Positions 34,350 to 45,928 of a stretch of 64,000 nt of DNA are shown here, in pieces; the first letter of the stretch is position 1, and each line of letters starts with the position of its first letter. Location: the NCBI GenBank assembly GCA_036346395.1, contig CM070604.1, positions 36,421,662 through 36,485,661 of the forward strand. The letters run 5' to 3'. Source of the stretch: Hsuehochloa calcarea. Lineage: Eukaryota > Streptophyta > Magnoliopsida > Poales > Poaceae. The translations under genes were made by a program, and so were the position numbers. The notes under the pieces were generated by a model. It saw only the letters and a list, made by a program, of their open reading frames with translations. It was not told the origin of the DNA and searched no databases.

Positions 34350-35760
34350 ATGATCCCTGGGAAGGAAACGACGATGGCCAATGTAACATATCTTCTGCCT
34401 TAATTTCTTTGAGCAGGGATCTTTGTCACAATGCACACATCCATAATAACCTTTTGTGGTTCGTCCCGACAAGGTGCCCAATGCTGGATAATCATGAATG
34501 CACCATAAAATTGCAACATGTAGATCAAACACACTAGCACTACATGCATCATAAGTACGGACACCCTTCCAAAGCTCCAGCAACTCTTCGATGAGAGGCT
34601 CCAAGAACACATCAAGATCCTTTCCTGGACATTTTGGACCTGGGATCAGTAGGGCCATCATGAAGTTGGACTGTTGCATACATACCCAGGGTGACCCGTT
34701 GTAAGGCACGACAAATATTGGCCACATGCTATAGGAGGAGCTCATGTTGCCAAATGGATTGAAACCATCTGTAGCAAGGCCAAGCCTCATGTTCCTTGCA
34801 TCTTTTGCAAACCACCCATATTTTCTGTTGAAGTCTTTCCATGCCTCACCATCAGCAGGATGACTGAGTTCATTGTCCACAGGTTGCCGCTTCAACTTGT
34901 GCCATTGTGCCTCCTCCACTGTATTTTTGGAAGCAAACATCCTCTTCAGCCTTGGAATCAATCGAAAATGCCGCAATACCTTCACAGGAATCTGCTTCCT
35001 TCCTTCTGCATCTTTCCATCTAGATTCACCACATACTGGGCACTCATCATTATTGGCATACTCCTTTCGAAACAAGACACAATTATTCTTACAAACATGG
35101 ATTGAATCATATCCAAGTCCGAATGCACGGATAAAGTTCTTTCCTTCATTGTAAGATGTGGGAAGAAAGCAAGCTGGGAACGCTGAAGACAACAGCTTCA
35201 GCAATGCAGTGAATGCAATATTACTGATTCGATAGAATGACTTGATATGAAGTAACTTCACAACAAATGTAAATCTTGAAAAATGAGCACATCCAGGATA
35301 AAGCTAGCGCTGCAACTCTACTATTACACTTCCAAACATTGAATTCCGTCCACCTTGTTCTTCAGCTGTGTATAACTCCTCTACCATATCTGGAATTCTA
35401 TCATCATCGTCGTTGTCCTCGTTCAAACCAACATCCTCTTCAACATCATGTTCCATAGTATTGAATGGTTCATTCTCATGCGGTGCATTTTCATGAATTC
35501 CATTATCCAATGGTTCTCCATGATGGATCCACCTATTGTATGTGCTTGACATCCCATGAATATATATGTGATCCTCCACAACTCCTTGAGGTCTATGAGC
35601 CCGATTCAAACATACACGACATGGGCAAAGTATTTCAGCATTCTCATCAAATCGGGCACTAACAAATTGCATGAACTCTTTCACCCCATTCATATGTGCA
35701 GTGCTAAACTGTGTGGATTTAATCCAAGATCATCCCATCCGCGGACACTCAAACAAGTAC
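34350..35760 (-). pseudogene. CACTA (En/Spm) TNP2-type transposase, N-terminal half
   Basis: Minus strand. 35693-35304 encodes the transposase-associated domain (NGVKEFMQFV, a CPCRVCLN Cys cluster, HIYIHGM and W.HHGE) and an acidic linker. A further remnant of the family start is visible just upstream to about 35760, with a stop. After a frame change, 35261-34354 gives the TNP2 core: ECPVCGESRW, RLKRMFAS, LGLATDGFNPFGN, a CPGKDLDVFLEPLIEEL block and GHRRFLP. The sequence then runs into the G2 LTR. About 170 residues of the usual family length between here and the C-terminal half at 21550 are missing, a rough estimate from family knowledge. Confidence 0.82.
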
Positions 35761-36820
35761 AAATTAATCAAAATTATTGCCCATCTATCAGCCATTCAAA
35801 CAAGTAAACCTTAATCAAAGTTATTGTCCATGCTGTTCACATCTTCATACTGTTCAACTTCACAAAACATAAATATTTTGCAATGACCGAACGGTTTGTA
35901 AAATTAAGTGTATTCTAAACTCTCAAATTGGTAATTTAGTGGCATATGCTCAAGTTAAACCATATATGGACCAGCTAAAAATGCACAAAATCTACAATAG
36001 CACTATCATTCAACCAAACCCGAGCCACTAAGAAGCAACAAAAGGAGAATGGAGGGCATCCTTACCTTCAATTGAAGACTACAATTGAGAATGGCCTATG
36101 TCTGGCCAGATCTGGGTGTCGGCATGTGTGGCGGCCGACCGCTGTAGCAGCTGTGGCTATGCCACAGAGCTGTGGTAGATGGGACGAGCAGCCCTCACCG
36201 GCGGCAGGCGGAGCCGTCGCCGGCGGGAGGCGCAGCCGTCCCCTTTGCTCAGCCATTCAAACATAGTGGCCGCCACCGTGCTACAGGTTTTTCTATGTAA
36301 GTCCCTGCCTCGCATGTAATAGCTTATCTAGATATTCACATACGATTTCAACGAATTCCTCTCGATGGTGAAGTGGTGTTGGAGCAACTTGCGATGCAAC
36401 AGGTCCCCGGTTTGAACCCTGCAACCTAGCTTTTATTTGCGCATGCCACATTACATTTTGCAACACTTCCTGACATGTGGGTCCCACTTCTGTTCATCCA
36501 CGGTGGCAACAAACCAGCTTGTCACCTGTGTAACTTTATCCAAAAAAAACTCCAAGAGGATTACGACGATATGAGATTGTCACCTATGTAACTATGACAA
36601 AAGCAATGGCGTCACAATGCCAAATGCCATGTTTATGACAATTTGAGGCCTGGGAGTTAGTGACGATTTTGACATTTTTCGTCACTACAAGTAGGGTCCC
36701 AGCCCCGGGATGCTCTTTATGACGCAACTGCCGAACAACGTCAAAGAATAGGGTCATATAATGACGATTTACCTAGTTGTTATAGCAATTTTGTCATAGT
36801 TCAGCAGATTTCTTGTAGTG
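35761..36820 (-). mobile_element. CACTA 5' terminal region with terminal inverted repeat
   Basis: The right edge reads CACTACAAGAAATC on the minus strand (ending at 36820), the diagnostic CACTA terminus. Sub-terminal sequence (36480-36800) repeats short phrases such as gtcacctatgtaact and tgacgattt, typical transposase-binding clutter. A GC-rich block at 36110-36260 has no credible gene. The matching left terminus is absent from the window. Confidence 0.8.
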
Positions 36821-37692
36821 CGATCTATCTCTATAGATCTTTATACCTAAGATATATGCTGCCTCTCCTAGGTCCTTCGTAGAAAAACTATTTTTCAATG
36901 ATGCCTTAATGGATTCCAGCATAGGAATGTCATTCCCAATCAATAATATGTCGTCCACATATAAGATTAGAATTACTAGTGCGCTCCCACTAATCTTCAT
37001 GTAAACACAAGGTTCTTCTTTATTTTTGACGAAACCAAACCTTTTGATTTCCTCGTCAAAATGTAAATTCCAACTCTGAGATGCTTGCTTCAACCCATAA
37101 ATGGATTTCTAAAGTTTGCACACTTTACTAGCATTATTTGGATCGACAAAATCTTCAGGTTGTGTCATGTACACATCCCCACTTAGGTTTCCATTAAGGA
37201 AAGCCGTTTTGACATCCATCTGTCATATCTCATAGTCGAAATATGCAGTAATAGCTAGAATGATCCGTATAGATTTAAGCATCGCTACTGGTGAGAAAGT
37301 CTCATCGTAGTCAACTCCTTGAACTTGTCGAAACCCTTTTGCGACTAGTCGAGCTTTATGAATGTGAACATTTCCATCCATGTCAATCCTTTTCTTATAG
37401 ATCCATTTGCACTCAATGGTTTTAACACCATCAAGTGGATTGAATAGGTTCCAAACCTAATTGTCTCTCATGGAGTCTATCTTGAATTTCATAGCACCAA
37501 GCCATTTCTCATAGTTTGGGTCCATCATCGCTTCCTCATAAGTCTTAGGCTCATCATTATTCAATAATAATATGTCATGCCCATACCTTATAGGAAATTG
37601 ACGCGGCCTTTTAGATCTACGTGGGGCTGATGCCTCATCAATAGGTTCAATAATATTTTGTTCATCCTATAGAGGTTCAGTTAGAGTTGAAA
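36821..37692 (-). pseudogene. C2 copia reverse transcriptase, N-terminal part
   Basis: Minus strand from 37692: a RRSKRPRQFP linker, a YEEAMMDPNYEKWL block, WIYKKRIDMDG, KARLVAKGF, then MDVKTAFLNG, an SWNLHFDEEI block, and the catalytic YVDDILLIGND near 36950. It ends with DLGEAAYILGIKIYRDRS at the CACTA edge. These are the Ty1/copia RT motifs in order. At least three stops interrupt them. The last 76 bases are nearly repeated at about 20190-20267 on the far side of the transposon. Confidence 0.82.
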
Positions 37693-40528
37693 CACTTTGA
37701 AGGATCTAGACTAGCCATTATGAGTTAATGGAGTGTTTTGGTGATTAATGACAAATCTATTTGTGAGACTAACATTTTTATTGTAATATCTAGTGTGTAG
37801 TCTCATTTGGATATAAAGAAGAAATTCAACGAGGTATGCATTCGACTTATACTCTTATATATTGTTGCATTCCTCGGATCCAAAATATAGGTTGAACTCC
37901 ACCATAAGTATAACTTGAATATGTGCATATGTTTCTATTACACATTTGTGTATGTACACATTTAGGGGGAGTTCACTCTATATTTTGTAGTTTTATTAGT
38001 ATTGATCTATATTCCGTTCTCCACATATATTTGGGATCTTTACTTTGAAACATATCATTTTGAGTATGCAAAACTTGTGTAGCTCTTGTATACTCATGTT
38101 GGAGTATATATAACTTGTGTAGTTCATATATACTCATGTTGTGTTACATTCAATTTATGTGTAATTAAAGTGGTCTTCATCAATTACCAAAGAGGGAAAG
38201 ATTGAAGTATCTTGTCCCACCATTATGAGTTAATGGTATGGTATGGTAATTAATGATAATCATATTGTGAAACTAACATTTTTCATGAGTTGGATGAATA
38301 GGTTATGTTCCAGGGTGATGAAGACTTGGGATGATCATGAGTTGATCATCAAGTCAATATTCAAGAAAAGGATGCATCATGTGTTGATGCGTATGAAGAG
38401 CTTGAAGAAAAAGGAAATCATCGTACGTCGATGATGTTCAAGAAGAGGAGATGATCATGAGTGGATCATCCAATCAAGAGAAGATCCATCATGTGTTGAT
38501 GGAGGTCAAGTGAAAGAATGCATCATGTGTTGATGCATGTCAAGATTCGGGATGAAGAAATCATCATGTGTTGATAATGTTCAAGACAAGATCCCAAAGT
38601 GAAGAAGATCATCATGTGTTGATGATTATCAAGTCAATGACCTAGACTTGAAGTAATGATGTGTGTCATCAAGCTTCAAGAAGAAGCAAGGCAAATGTAT
38701 GACTAGCTAGGGCTAATGATGTGTTCCTAGTCTTTTACCGGTCTTGGTGTTTGGTTGGAAGATCGGATTTCTAGTATAGGTTGTCGTACTATTAAGAGGG
38801 GTCTTGACTAGTAGCATGAGTTAGTCATGTGTTGATAGCTCATTATGCTTGCTCTAGCTCATCTATGCATGGAGCTATTATTTGCGAATATATTTTGCAA
38901 ATAGTTGATGCTCGTGCATTTAATCTTTGTAGCACGAGACTATAATTTGTAAATGTGTTTTACAAATGGCTGAACTCTATGCACCTTAGCCTTGTGGCAG
39001 ATGCTATTATTTACGAATGTGTTTTGTAAATAGTTGATGCTATTGCTTGATTTCTTGTTGCATGTGACTTAAGTCTGCAAATGTGTTTTGCAAATGGTTT
39101 GAGTCCATGTATCTTATTCCTTGTGGTATGATTCTAAAGTTGGCAAATGTGTTTTGCAACTTGTTAGGAATCTTACCTGTGCTCTTTGTTGGCATGGCTC
39201 CTCAATTGGCAAATGTGTTTTGCAATTGAACCTGTTGTGAAAGCCGGTGCTATTTTTCTCAGGATAATCGGTAGTTCCAACGTTATAACTGTGGAATTAC
39301 TGCTGTGCGGTAGTACCAGCATGTTGAGAGCGGAACTACCGCAAGCTGGTTGGTCCGAAAATCCGGTGGTACATTTTTTCCAGAGAGACGCTTTTTCGAG
39401 TTTTCTTTGCTCTCTTGGAAGTGCGGTAGTACCGGCATGTTGGGCGCGGAACTATCGCAGCTCAGTATTTCCGAAGGTTGGGGTGGTACATTTTTTCCCA
39501 GAAGGTACCATGTGTTGGACCTGAGTGGAAGCGGTAGTACCGCCCATTAGAAACGGAACTACCGCGAGTTGAACGGCGGTAGTATCAAATTTCACTTTTC
39601 AGCGGCTAGTTTCTCGTCTGAAATGGACGTTACTGTGCTTGTCGTGTAGGTGCCGTAGTACCGGCCATAGAACAGCGGTAGTTCCGTATGTGCTAATTTT
39701 TTAGCAGATTCTCTTCCAACGGCTAGTTTCTGTGTGTGGACTATATATACCCACCTTGGTCGGTTGGGAAAAGGTTGTTGGAGTTGTTGCCAGTGCCATA
39801 TTCATTTTTTGAGCTAAGAGCAAGCCTCTCATCTCTTATGTGCATGTGTTGCACTTAGTGAGCTTGGAGAGCAACCCCTAAGTGCATGTGTTGCCTTAGG
39901 TAGTGGATTGTGTATCCACTTGAGCTTTGACACTTTATTAGTTCAAGTGAAAGTTGAGTCTTGTTACTCTTGGTGTTTGCCGACACCTATACGGCGTGGA
40001 GGCGTCGTGACCGGTGATCTTCTCAAGAAGCTTGTGAGAAGGTCCAGCGTTATTGTGAGTGGTTTGGTGCTCACCTTCTCCAGAGTGGAGGAATGACAAC
40101 TCGAGTGAATCGAGGTGTTGGTTCGTGTTGGAACCAGTCCAAGTGGTTGGACTTACCTCGAAGGCGTTGGCTTAATTCGTGGAGCCGGTCCAATTCGTTT
40201 CGGCTTGCCTCAACGTGGATTAGGGGAGACCGACAAGTCTCCGAACACCACGGTAAAACACAATTGTGTTATCTTGGTTTGTTCTTATGCTTTACTTTGA
40301 GCAATTTACATTACTTGATATAATTGCTTTTATATCTTTGTATGATTGCTCTCATTGAATTGTATTCATATTGTTGGTGCACTTAATGGAGGCTAGTTGA
40401 TTTATGTTTTAATTGTGCAAAACCAAAGTGCTATTAGCTTCCACATTATAAATTGGTTTTAGCCAAAAAGAATTTTTAAAACCGCCTATTCACCCCACTC
40501 TAGTCGGCCTCCTCGATCTTACACACTT
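37693..40528 (+). mobile_element. Solo LTR S3 with target duplication
   Basis: The LTR is 37698-40523 (starts TGAAGGATC, ends CTTACA), flanked by CACTT at 37693-37697 and 40524-40528. Subtracting it leaves the copia C2 frame open across the site, between integrase and RT. A TATA-like tatatata is near 39743. The body is made of four arrays of inverted repeats. The end motif ttcacccc...tctagtcgg is shared with other copia LTRs here, including C3, which supports a copia origin. Orientation as plus follows from that end motif. Confidence 0.92.
38062..39690. repeat. Four consecutive inverted-repeat arrays in LTR S3
   Basis: A (38062-38142): GAGTAT...ATACTC around cttgtgtagttc, two units. B (about 38330-38632): hairpins with TCATGTGTTGA cores, seven units. 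C (about 38880-39235): GCAAATGTGTTTTGC cores, six or seven units about 60 bp apart. D (about 39262-39690): CGGTAGTACCG-like palindromes, often paired around catgttgggcg. In B and C the arms differ between units but stay complementary, for example CCATCA with TGATGG, GCATCA with TGATGC and TCATCA with TGATGA. Confidence 0.8.
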
Positions 40529-41081
40529 TCATACGTTTTCTGAATTTCTTCGAGTTGCACCTTTCTCCCACTGAATCCTTTTGAAAGAAACTCTTTCTCC
40601 AAAAAGACACCATTTCGGGCAACAAAAAGAAAGGTAGAGAGACTTTTTTCTCGATCTTCTGCTCATCTATGGTTACCTTACCACAGAGTTGAAGACTTGT
40701 ATAAATTCTGTGCAATGCAGAATTGTACTTCCCCACGGTCTTATAGTCAGAAAAACGTAGTCGATTCCATTCTTGCTCTGCCCGAGGGAGAATGGTGTAC
40801 TTCAGCTTTTTGAACCGCTTCTTTAGTGCGGTCTATAAAGCTAGTACATTCTTTTCTGCCATATACTCATTCTTGGGCGTTAGGCAAAGATGGTGTCTGA
40901 GGAAATGAAGTGCTTGATCATTCTCCTCAGCAGTTAGAGTGGCGTCCTATAGGGGGCCAAGTCCAATAGCAGCACGGAGATTCTTGGCTCTAAGTATGAT
41001 TTCAACATTTGATGACCAAGTCATGTAATTGTGGCCATGCTGGGCCAGCTCTTCGAACTCCCGGTTCGTAATACCAGTCAT
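40529..41081 (-). pseudogene. C2 copia gag fused to integrase end by internal deletion
   Basis: Minus-strand ATG at 41081 opens a copia Gag: MTGITNREFEELAQHGHNYM, then NVEIILRAKNLRAAIG, EWNRLRFSDYKTVGKYNSAL and LCGKVTIDEQKIEK near 40650. Two in-frame TAGs occur. Past about 40635 the sequence changes to the integrase C-terminus type (VFL.EKEFLSK phrase) and the EIQKTYESV linker reaching the S3 insertion. The zinc knuckle, protease and most of the integrase are therefore deleted between these points. The gag start at 41081 is supported by the family beginning. Confidence 0.75.
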
Positions 41082-42840
41082 CTACATATTTATGCACAGA
41101 TTTCACAAGATTATTGCTGGTAATTTGGAAAAAAAAATAGTTGCAAAAAGTCTCATAATGTTCCCGTATTTTTCTATGCATTTTTCATGATTTACTGCTA
41201 TTTTTAGTTATTAAATTCAATTTAAATAATCACAAATAATAAAAATAGTAAATAAATTGCATAGAAATAATAATAACAAAGCTAAACATGCTTTAAATGC
41301 TCAAACTGATTCAAAATTTGAATTCTCGAGACCTTTTTCTGCTGAAAAATGATTTTTTTTATGGATTCTGCAATTTTCTGGGGTTAAAATGCAAAATTTC
41401 ATTACTGAGAAACTTTTTTGCATAATTTTCAAAAAGTCTGAAGGGTTTTTTTTGGCAAAATTTCCTAATTCGCGAAAAAAATCTTGTAATTTCCAGAATA
41501 CCAGGGGCCTTTTTGCAAAACTAGAATTTTTTTCTCTTCTTCTGGGTATGGGCCGGATTTCATCTGGCCCATTACTGTGCTTGGCTGGCCCGTTAGTGTA
41601 CGGCCCATCCAGCCGGAATAAAAGGAACACTGGGGGGATTAGGGTTTCCCCCATGTAGCGCATCGGGGGCGGCGGCTCTTGCGCGCATGTGGGCGTGGCG
41701 GAGTGGCGGCGACCGGTGCAATGGCGCCGGGCGGTGGCGGTGCGACGGCGTTTGGTGCGGCGATGTTTGGTGGCGTTTGGTGCGGTGGTGCTTGGCCACC
41801 GAGTGGCTTCAACGCGACGCGGTGGAGCGCCTTGACGGAGGCGGTGCCGCTTGCAAAGGCGGCGACCGGATCTGGTGGGCAATGACGAGCGCGCTTCGAG
41901 GCGGCAGAGGCGTGGCAAGGCAAGGCGGCGCGCGCTCATCGCGCGCGCGGCGTAGCCTCTACGGAGGCGGTTGTTTCATGCGGCGGGCGAGGAGGCGGTC
42001 GGCCACTCCATTGCCGGCGACAACTCTTCCCTCTCCCTTCCCCTTTTTCATGTGATGCTTGTTTCGGGTGGTATGTGGCGGCGACGCTGAGCCGCGGCGG
42101 CAGCCGGTCGGGCGCGATGGAGCCGCATGCGCGGCGGTGTGTGGTGCTCGCGCGGCTAGAGGCGGCGGGTCGGTGGTGCGGCCGTGGCGGGCGGCTTCAA
42201 GCCGAAGGGCGCCGCATGTGGGCGGCCGATGCGGCTTCATGACCGGCGCGTCCGTTCGGCTTCAGGTGGTGCCAGCGGCAGCCAAGAGCTGGCGGGACTG
42301 CGGGCTGGTGGCATGCTGGTTGTCGGCCATGCAGGACCGGGCCGAGTGGCCAATTGGCGGCGGCGCACGGCTCCAGGCCGTGCATAGCCCTTTTTAATAC
42401 TGTTCATGTGCTATTACTGTTCATAAGACTACTGCATAATTACTGTTCATTCGCAATCCACTGATCGGTTTTGCCGGCGACTTCAAGTCGGCTCGCGGTA
42501 AATGAGAACGAATTTGCAATTTCAATCTACGGTACAATCGACATCCAATATTTTATGCAATCCACCTATCAACATTGTGCCGGCGACTTCAAATCGGCTC
42601 GCGGTAGATTAGAACGGATTTGCACCGTAGAAAACCAATCTAGAAAGCAAATTTGCAGAATTGAAAACGATCTAGAAAATACGATTCAATTTACGAGTGT
42701 TGTTCTTCGACAGTTACCTTTCGATGCGACGGTGATGTACTACTGTAAGACTAATACAAAAGCGGTGGCTTTTTCAGCAGAAGATGCGACGGTGATGCTT
42801 GCTGTTGAAGGGAGCTGTATGTATGGAACAGAATAGGTAG
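41082..42840 (-). mobile_element. C2 copia leader region, GC-rich
   Basis: Upstream, in minus orientation, of the C2 gag. 41100-41640 is AT-rich with T-runs. 41650-42390 is extremely GC-rich. 42395-42720 has repeated cactgttcat-like phrases. Long overlapping ORFs in the GC-rich block are composition artefacts. A long leader is known for BARE-1-type elements, and this assignment is by position. The primer-binding site and the C2 5' LTR are not recognisable beyond 42.8 kb, so the element is truncated. Confidence 0.5.
42453..42626. repeat. Direct repeat, 106-bp spacing, in the C2 leader
   Basis: The phrase gcaatccac...gccggcgacttcaa(g/a)tcggctcgcggta occurs twice, with the core at 42473 and 42579. 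Confidence 0.8.
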
Positions 42841-45140
42841 CTAGTTAAAAAGAGACGGAAAGATTGATCGTCTATTCGGTTTTATTGGAAGTAGGGTGAT
42901 GTACCTGAGTCAGCGATGTTTCCTGCAGGGTGTCGGTGCTATTCCGTAGGAGTTGCAAGTGTGTTTTATCTTTTTAGCGGGTGGATCAAGTGTAGAATGA
43001 TGAGGTGGTGATGCAGATCTGCTTTGCAATTGTAGGCGCAATGTTATGTTGCAGGAGTAGATGAATAAATGTTAGATCATGTGGTTAAATCTAAATTATT
43101 TTAACTGATGAATAATTGATAATGTTATTTACAAATATTATTTGAGGAATATTAGACCATGTGGTTAAGTCTAAATTATTTTAACTGATGAATAATTGAC
43201 AATGTTATTTACAGATATTATTTAAGGCGTGTCGTGGTGTGTGGATTTATGTCGGTCAAACTGGGAAGAACATGTGCCGGAAAAATATATTGCTTTGGTC
43301 TTTGCATGTGCATGGAACTCGGAGGCGATCGTGGTCTACGGTGATGACTGGGAGATGGTTTGTTGCGAAGTCATGGTCCAGAGGGTCGAGAATGTTGGAG
43401 GAGGCGGTCGAGCTCGAGTTGAAGCGTATGGAGATTAAAGATGGGTGAAACGTGTTAGAGCTTCGCTAGGGATTACAATCATTCACCGTCTCTGATTGTC
43501 ATTAACGATCGTGCAATAAACTGTTTTAATATGCAATGATGGACGAAATGTAATGTAAAATGATAATATACCTATGTGGAGCTTCCTTAGTGGCACGTTA
43601 GGGCTTTTAGGGTCCGACTCTTGAAGCTCTTGTTCTCGATAGATCTGTGAGAGTAGTTGTTAGAGAGGAGAAAGGAATATTAAATCTATGTCTGGAAGAC
43701 AATGCATAAAAGATGATGATATGCGTGGATTTGAAGCAGGCAAAATTGTAAGCTACATGTTTGATGTATATATTTGGGTCTTTTTTTTTTCCTGTGCAGA
43801 AGAAGTAGGTTGTGAGATATCAGAAAGGGGACTAAAAATCATGTAATATAATTAATGGTAAAAAAAGGCGCTAAGGGAATGTAAAGTTGAACTAAAAGAG
43901 TTTGCGAAGTTATGTCTGTAAATAGATGGCATGTTTAGGCAACAACAGTAGGAAGTATAGAAGATATGGCAAGTTTTGTGAACGGCGTTAATTTGGGCAT
44001 TGCGTACTTTGAACTGAGGCTTTAGCGTAAAACCTGTATGAATACCTTTGCATCCGTGGAGATCAGTGTATAAGGTTTTGCGAACAGAGTGCAGAGGGTC
44101 GGTCTCTGGGCTGTATTGGACAATGTATAGTTAGAACGACAGGGAGAGCAAAAGAGTGTTGTTAAAAAGATTACATTCACAGGGATAGATATAGGTTGTC
44201 AGATAAGCTAGTAAATACCTTGACGAAGCGCTCGTTGCAGGTTTAGTTTTTTCAGTGGATATTGGTGTAGTCTACTCTGTGGATGATCGTCATGGAGCTG
44301 TTACGGTGTCATAGAGTAGGTTATATATGATTCAGGAAATATATAAATAGGGACAAATATATTAGGTAGTAATCGTAAAGTAATCGTAAAGTATAGGAGA
44401 TTAGATAAGCAGTACTAAATGACGGAGTGGTGTTGGTTGGCTGTGCTATGTAACAAATAGAAAAACATATATTGGAACGGTAGCAGTGTTAAAGCTATAG
44501 AACATGAAATAATGATAGAAAAACGAAATCATATAAACAGATGCGTAGAGAAACGACGTGGTAAGTAAGCACAAGTAGTAAGGCGAAATTCTGTATTGTG
44601 TAGGTGAGGACAGTTTTATGGTGGAGATAAAAGACACAGATGTTTCCTGAAGATGAACAAACGATATCATAAGAAGTAAACGGATGATATAAATGTTTTG
44701 GCCTGGAGTACATGGTAGAGACAGTTGGAGTGTAAAACAAATAAAGAGGAATCTAAAGCTTCTGATTGGGAAAATATACGTAATGATAGGTTAAAGCGGC
44801 ATTATGAAGGTGACAATATAGATCATCTAATAAATATGAAGCAAGTGTTAAATGTTGTAGGATACGTGTTACCTCCAAGATTGAAGCGTGGTGTGGCTGA
44901 TTCATCAGTAATGTAGGTGGCTGTGTTTTTATATAGCTTTGAGATGACGTTGGTAAATCGGTATGGACTGGGGCGACATTTTGACAAGGTAAAGATGTAT
45001 CTCTGTTGTATCTTGTCTGTGAGGATGTGGAGGTAGTATGGAAAAGTGAAGAATGTAGCTGTTTGCCAAACGAGGTGGCGATTCTATGAACTTGAAATGA
45101 AGGTTGACGACGCAAGAAACTCTTTTCAGTAACCGACACG
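42841..45140. other. AT-rich DNA without recognisable genes
   Basis: Nothing codes convincingly. An 80-bp tandem duplication (43072-43151 and 43152-about 43228) begins ttaga(t/c)catgtggttaa. The style resembles intron or spacer of the RPA-like pseudogene that follows on the minus strand. Confidence 0.5.
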
Positions 45141-45141
45141 A

Positions 45142-45928
45142 CTAAGCACTATGTTTGTGAAACGACCGGCGCATGTAGAGGTTCACGCATAGGTCTTTCT
45201 GCATGTAGTAAGTTAAGGATCGGTTTGTGTGTGACTTGCCGACCGATTCTTCCAAATAGAACAAATTCCGTCTCATCGGTTCCATCTGAGCCTATTAAAG
45301 AGATGTGATACCTAGTGTAGTATGGTGTTTGGTCAGTAAGGAGATTGTTGTAATGATCGCTAAATAGTATGGAAGTATCGTTTGCATCTGAACATTTATA
45401 AATTGCTCCTTCTGGTATTGCTGTCTTGTGGCAGAGTTGACACAAAGAAAACAACCATCGTTGAGACGGTGCTAAGCGTGTGATTGTGACAGTGCATGTA
45501 AAATATACACCCTATCAGATAGAAGGAAGACATTAGCGATTCTATAGATGTGTCGTATGGAGAGACAGATAATGAGTGTAAACAGCAGGGGGGAAAAGAA
45601 CCTCGTTGTCAAACAGGTCAAGGTCCACATTGGGAATGTTGGCATAAGAGTAATAGCACTGACCAACAAAGTATTCAGGTGCGCTAGCAGGGCTAGGAAT
45701 CTGCGTAAATGGAACAAGATTATATGTCCACATTGGAAAACTGTTTGATACATCAACTTTTTCTTCAACAATTGTGTGTCTTGTGAACCAAATCATGAAA
45801 GGTGTTCTACCAGGCTTAAAAGAAGTCTTAGAAGGAGCAACAATAAACTTTTTAAGCTCATAGATTCTGCCTTCTTGTAATAGAGGTTCGAAACGACTGA
45901 CGTTATCTATACTGATTTCACCGTACAT
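45142..45928 (-). pseudogene. RPA1-like pseudogene (DUF223 plus replication factor A C-terminal domain)
   Basis: Minus strand. 45928-45542 encodes MYGEISIDNVSRFEPLLQEG, then YELKKFIVAPSKTSFKPG, an MIWFTRHTIVEE block and SFPMWTYNLVPF, the DUF223/OB-fold pattern of plant RPA70-like proteins. After stops, 45520-45149 gives the C-terminal OB fold: LAPSQRWLFSLCQLCHKTA, a KCSDAND segment and ISLIGSDGTDETEFVLFGRIG. Such proteins bind single-stranded DNA. Plant Helitrons often carry RPA-like genes, so this may be a Helitron remnant. I see no helicase or Rep part and no clear Helitron ends. The intervening DNA-binding domain is missing and several stops are present. Confidence 0.72.

Noticed and set aside
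35276..35807. Plus-strand ORFs opposite the CACTA transposase
   Set aside because: Shadows of the minus-strand transposase, which has recognised domains.
41639..42397. Long Ala/Arg/Gly ORFs on both strands
   Set aside because: Extreme GC content leaves stops rare in all frames; no domain or codon pattern.
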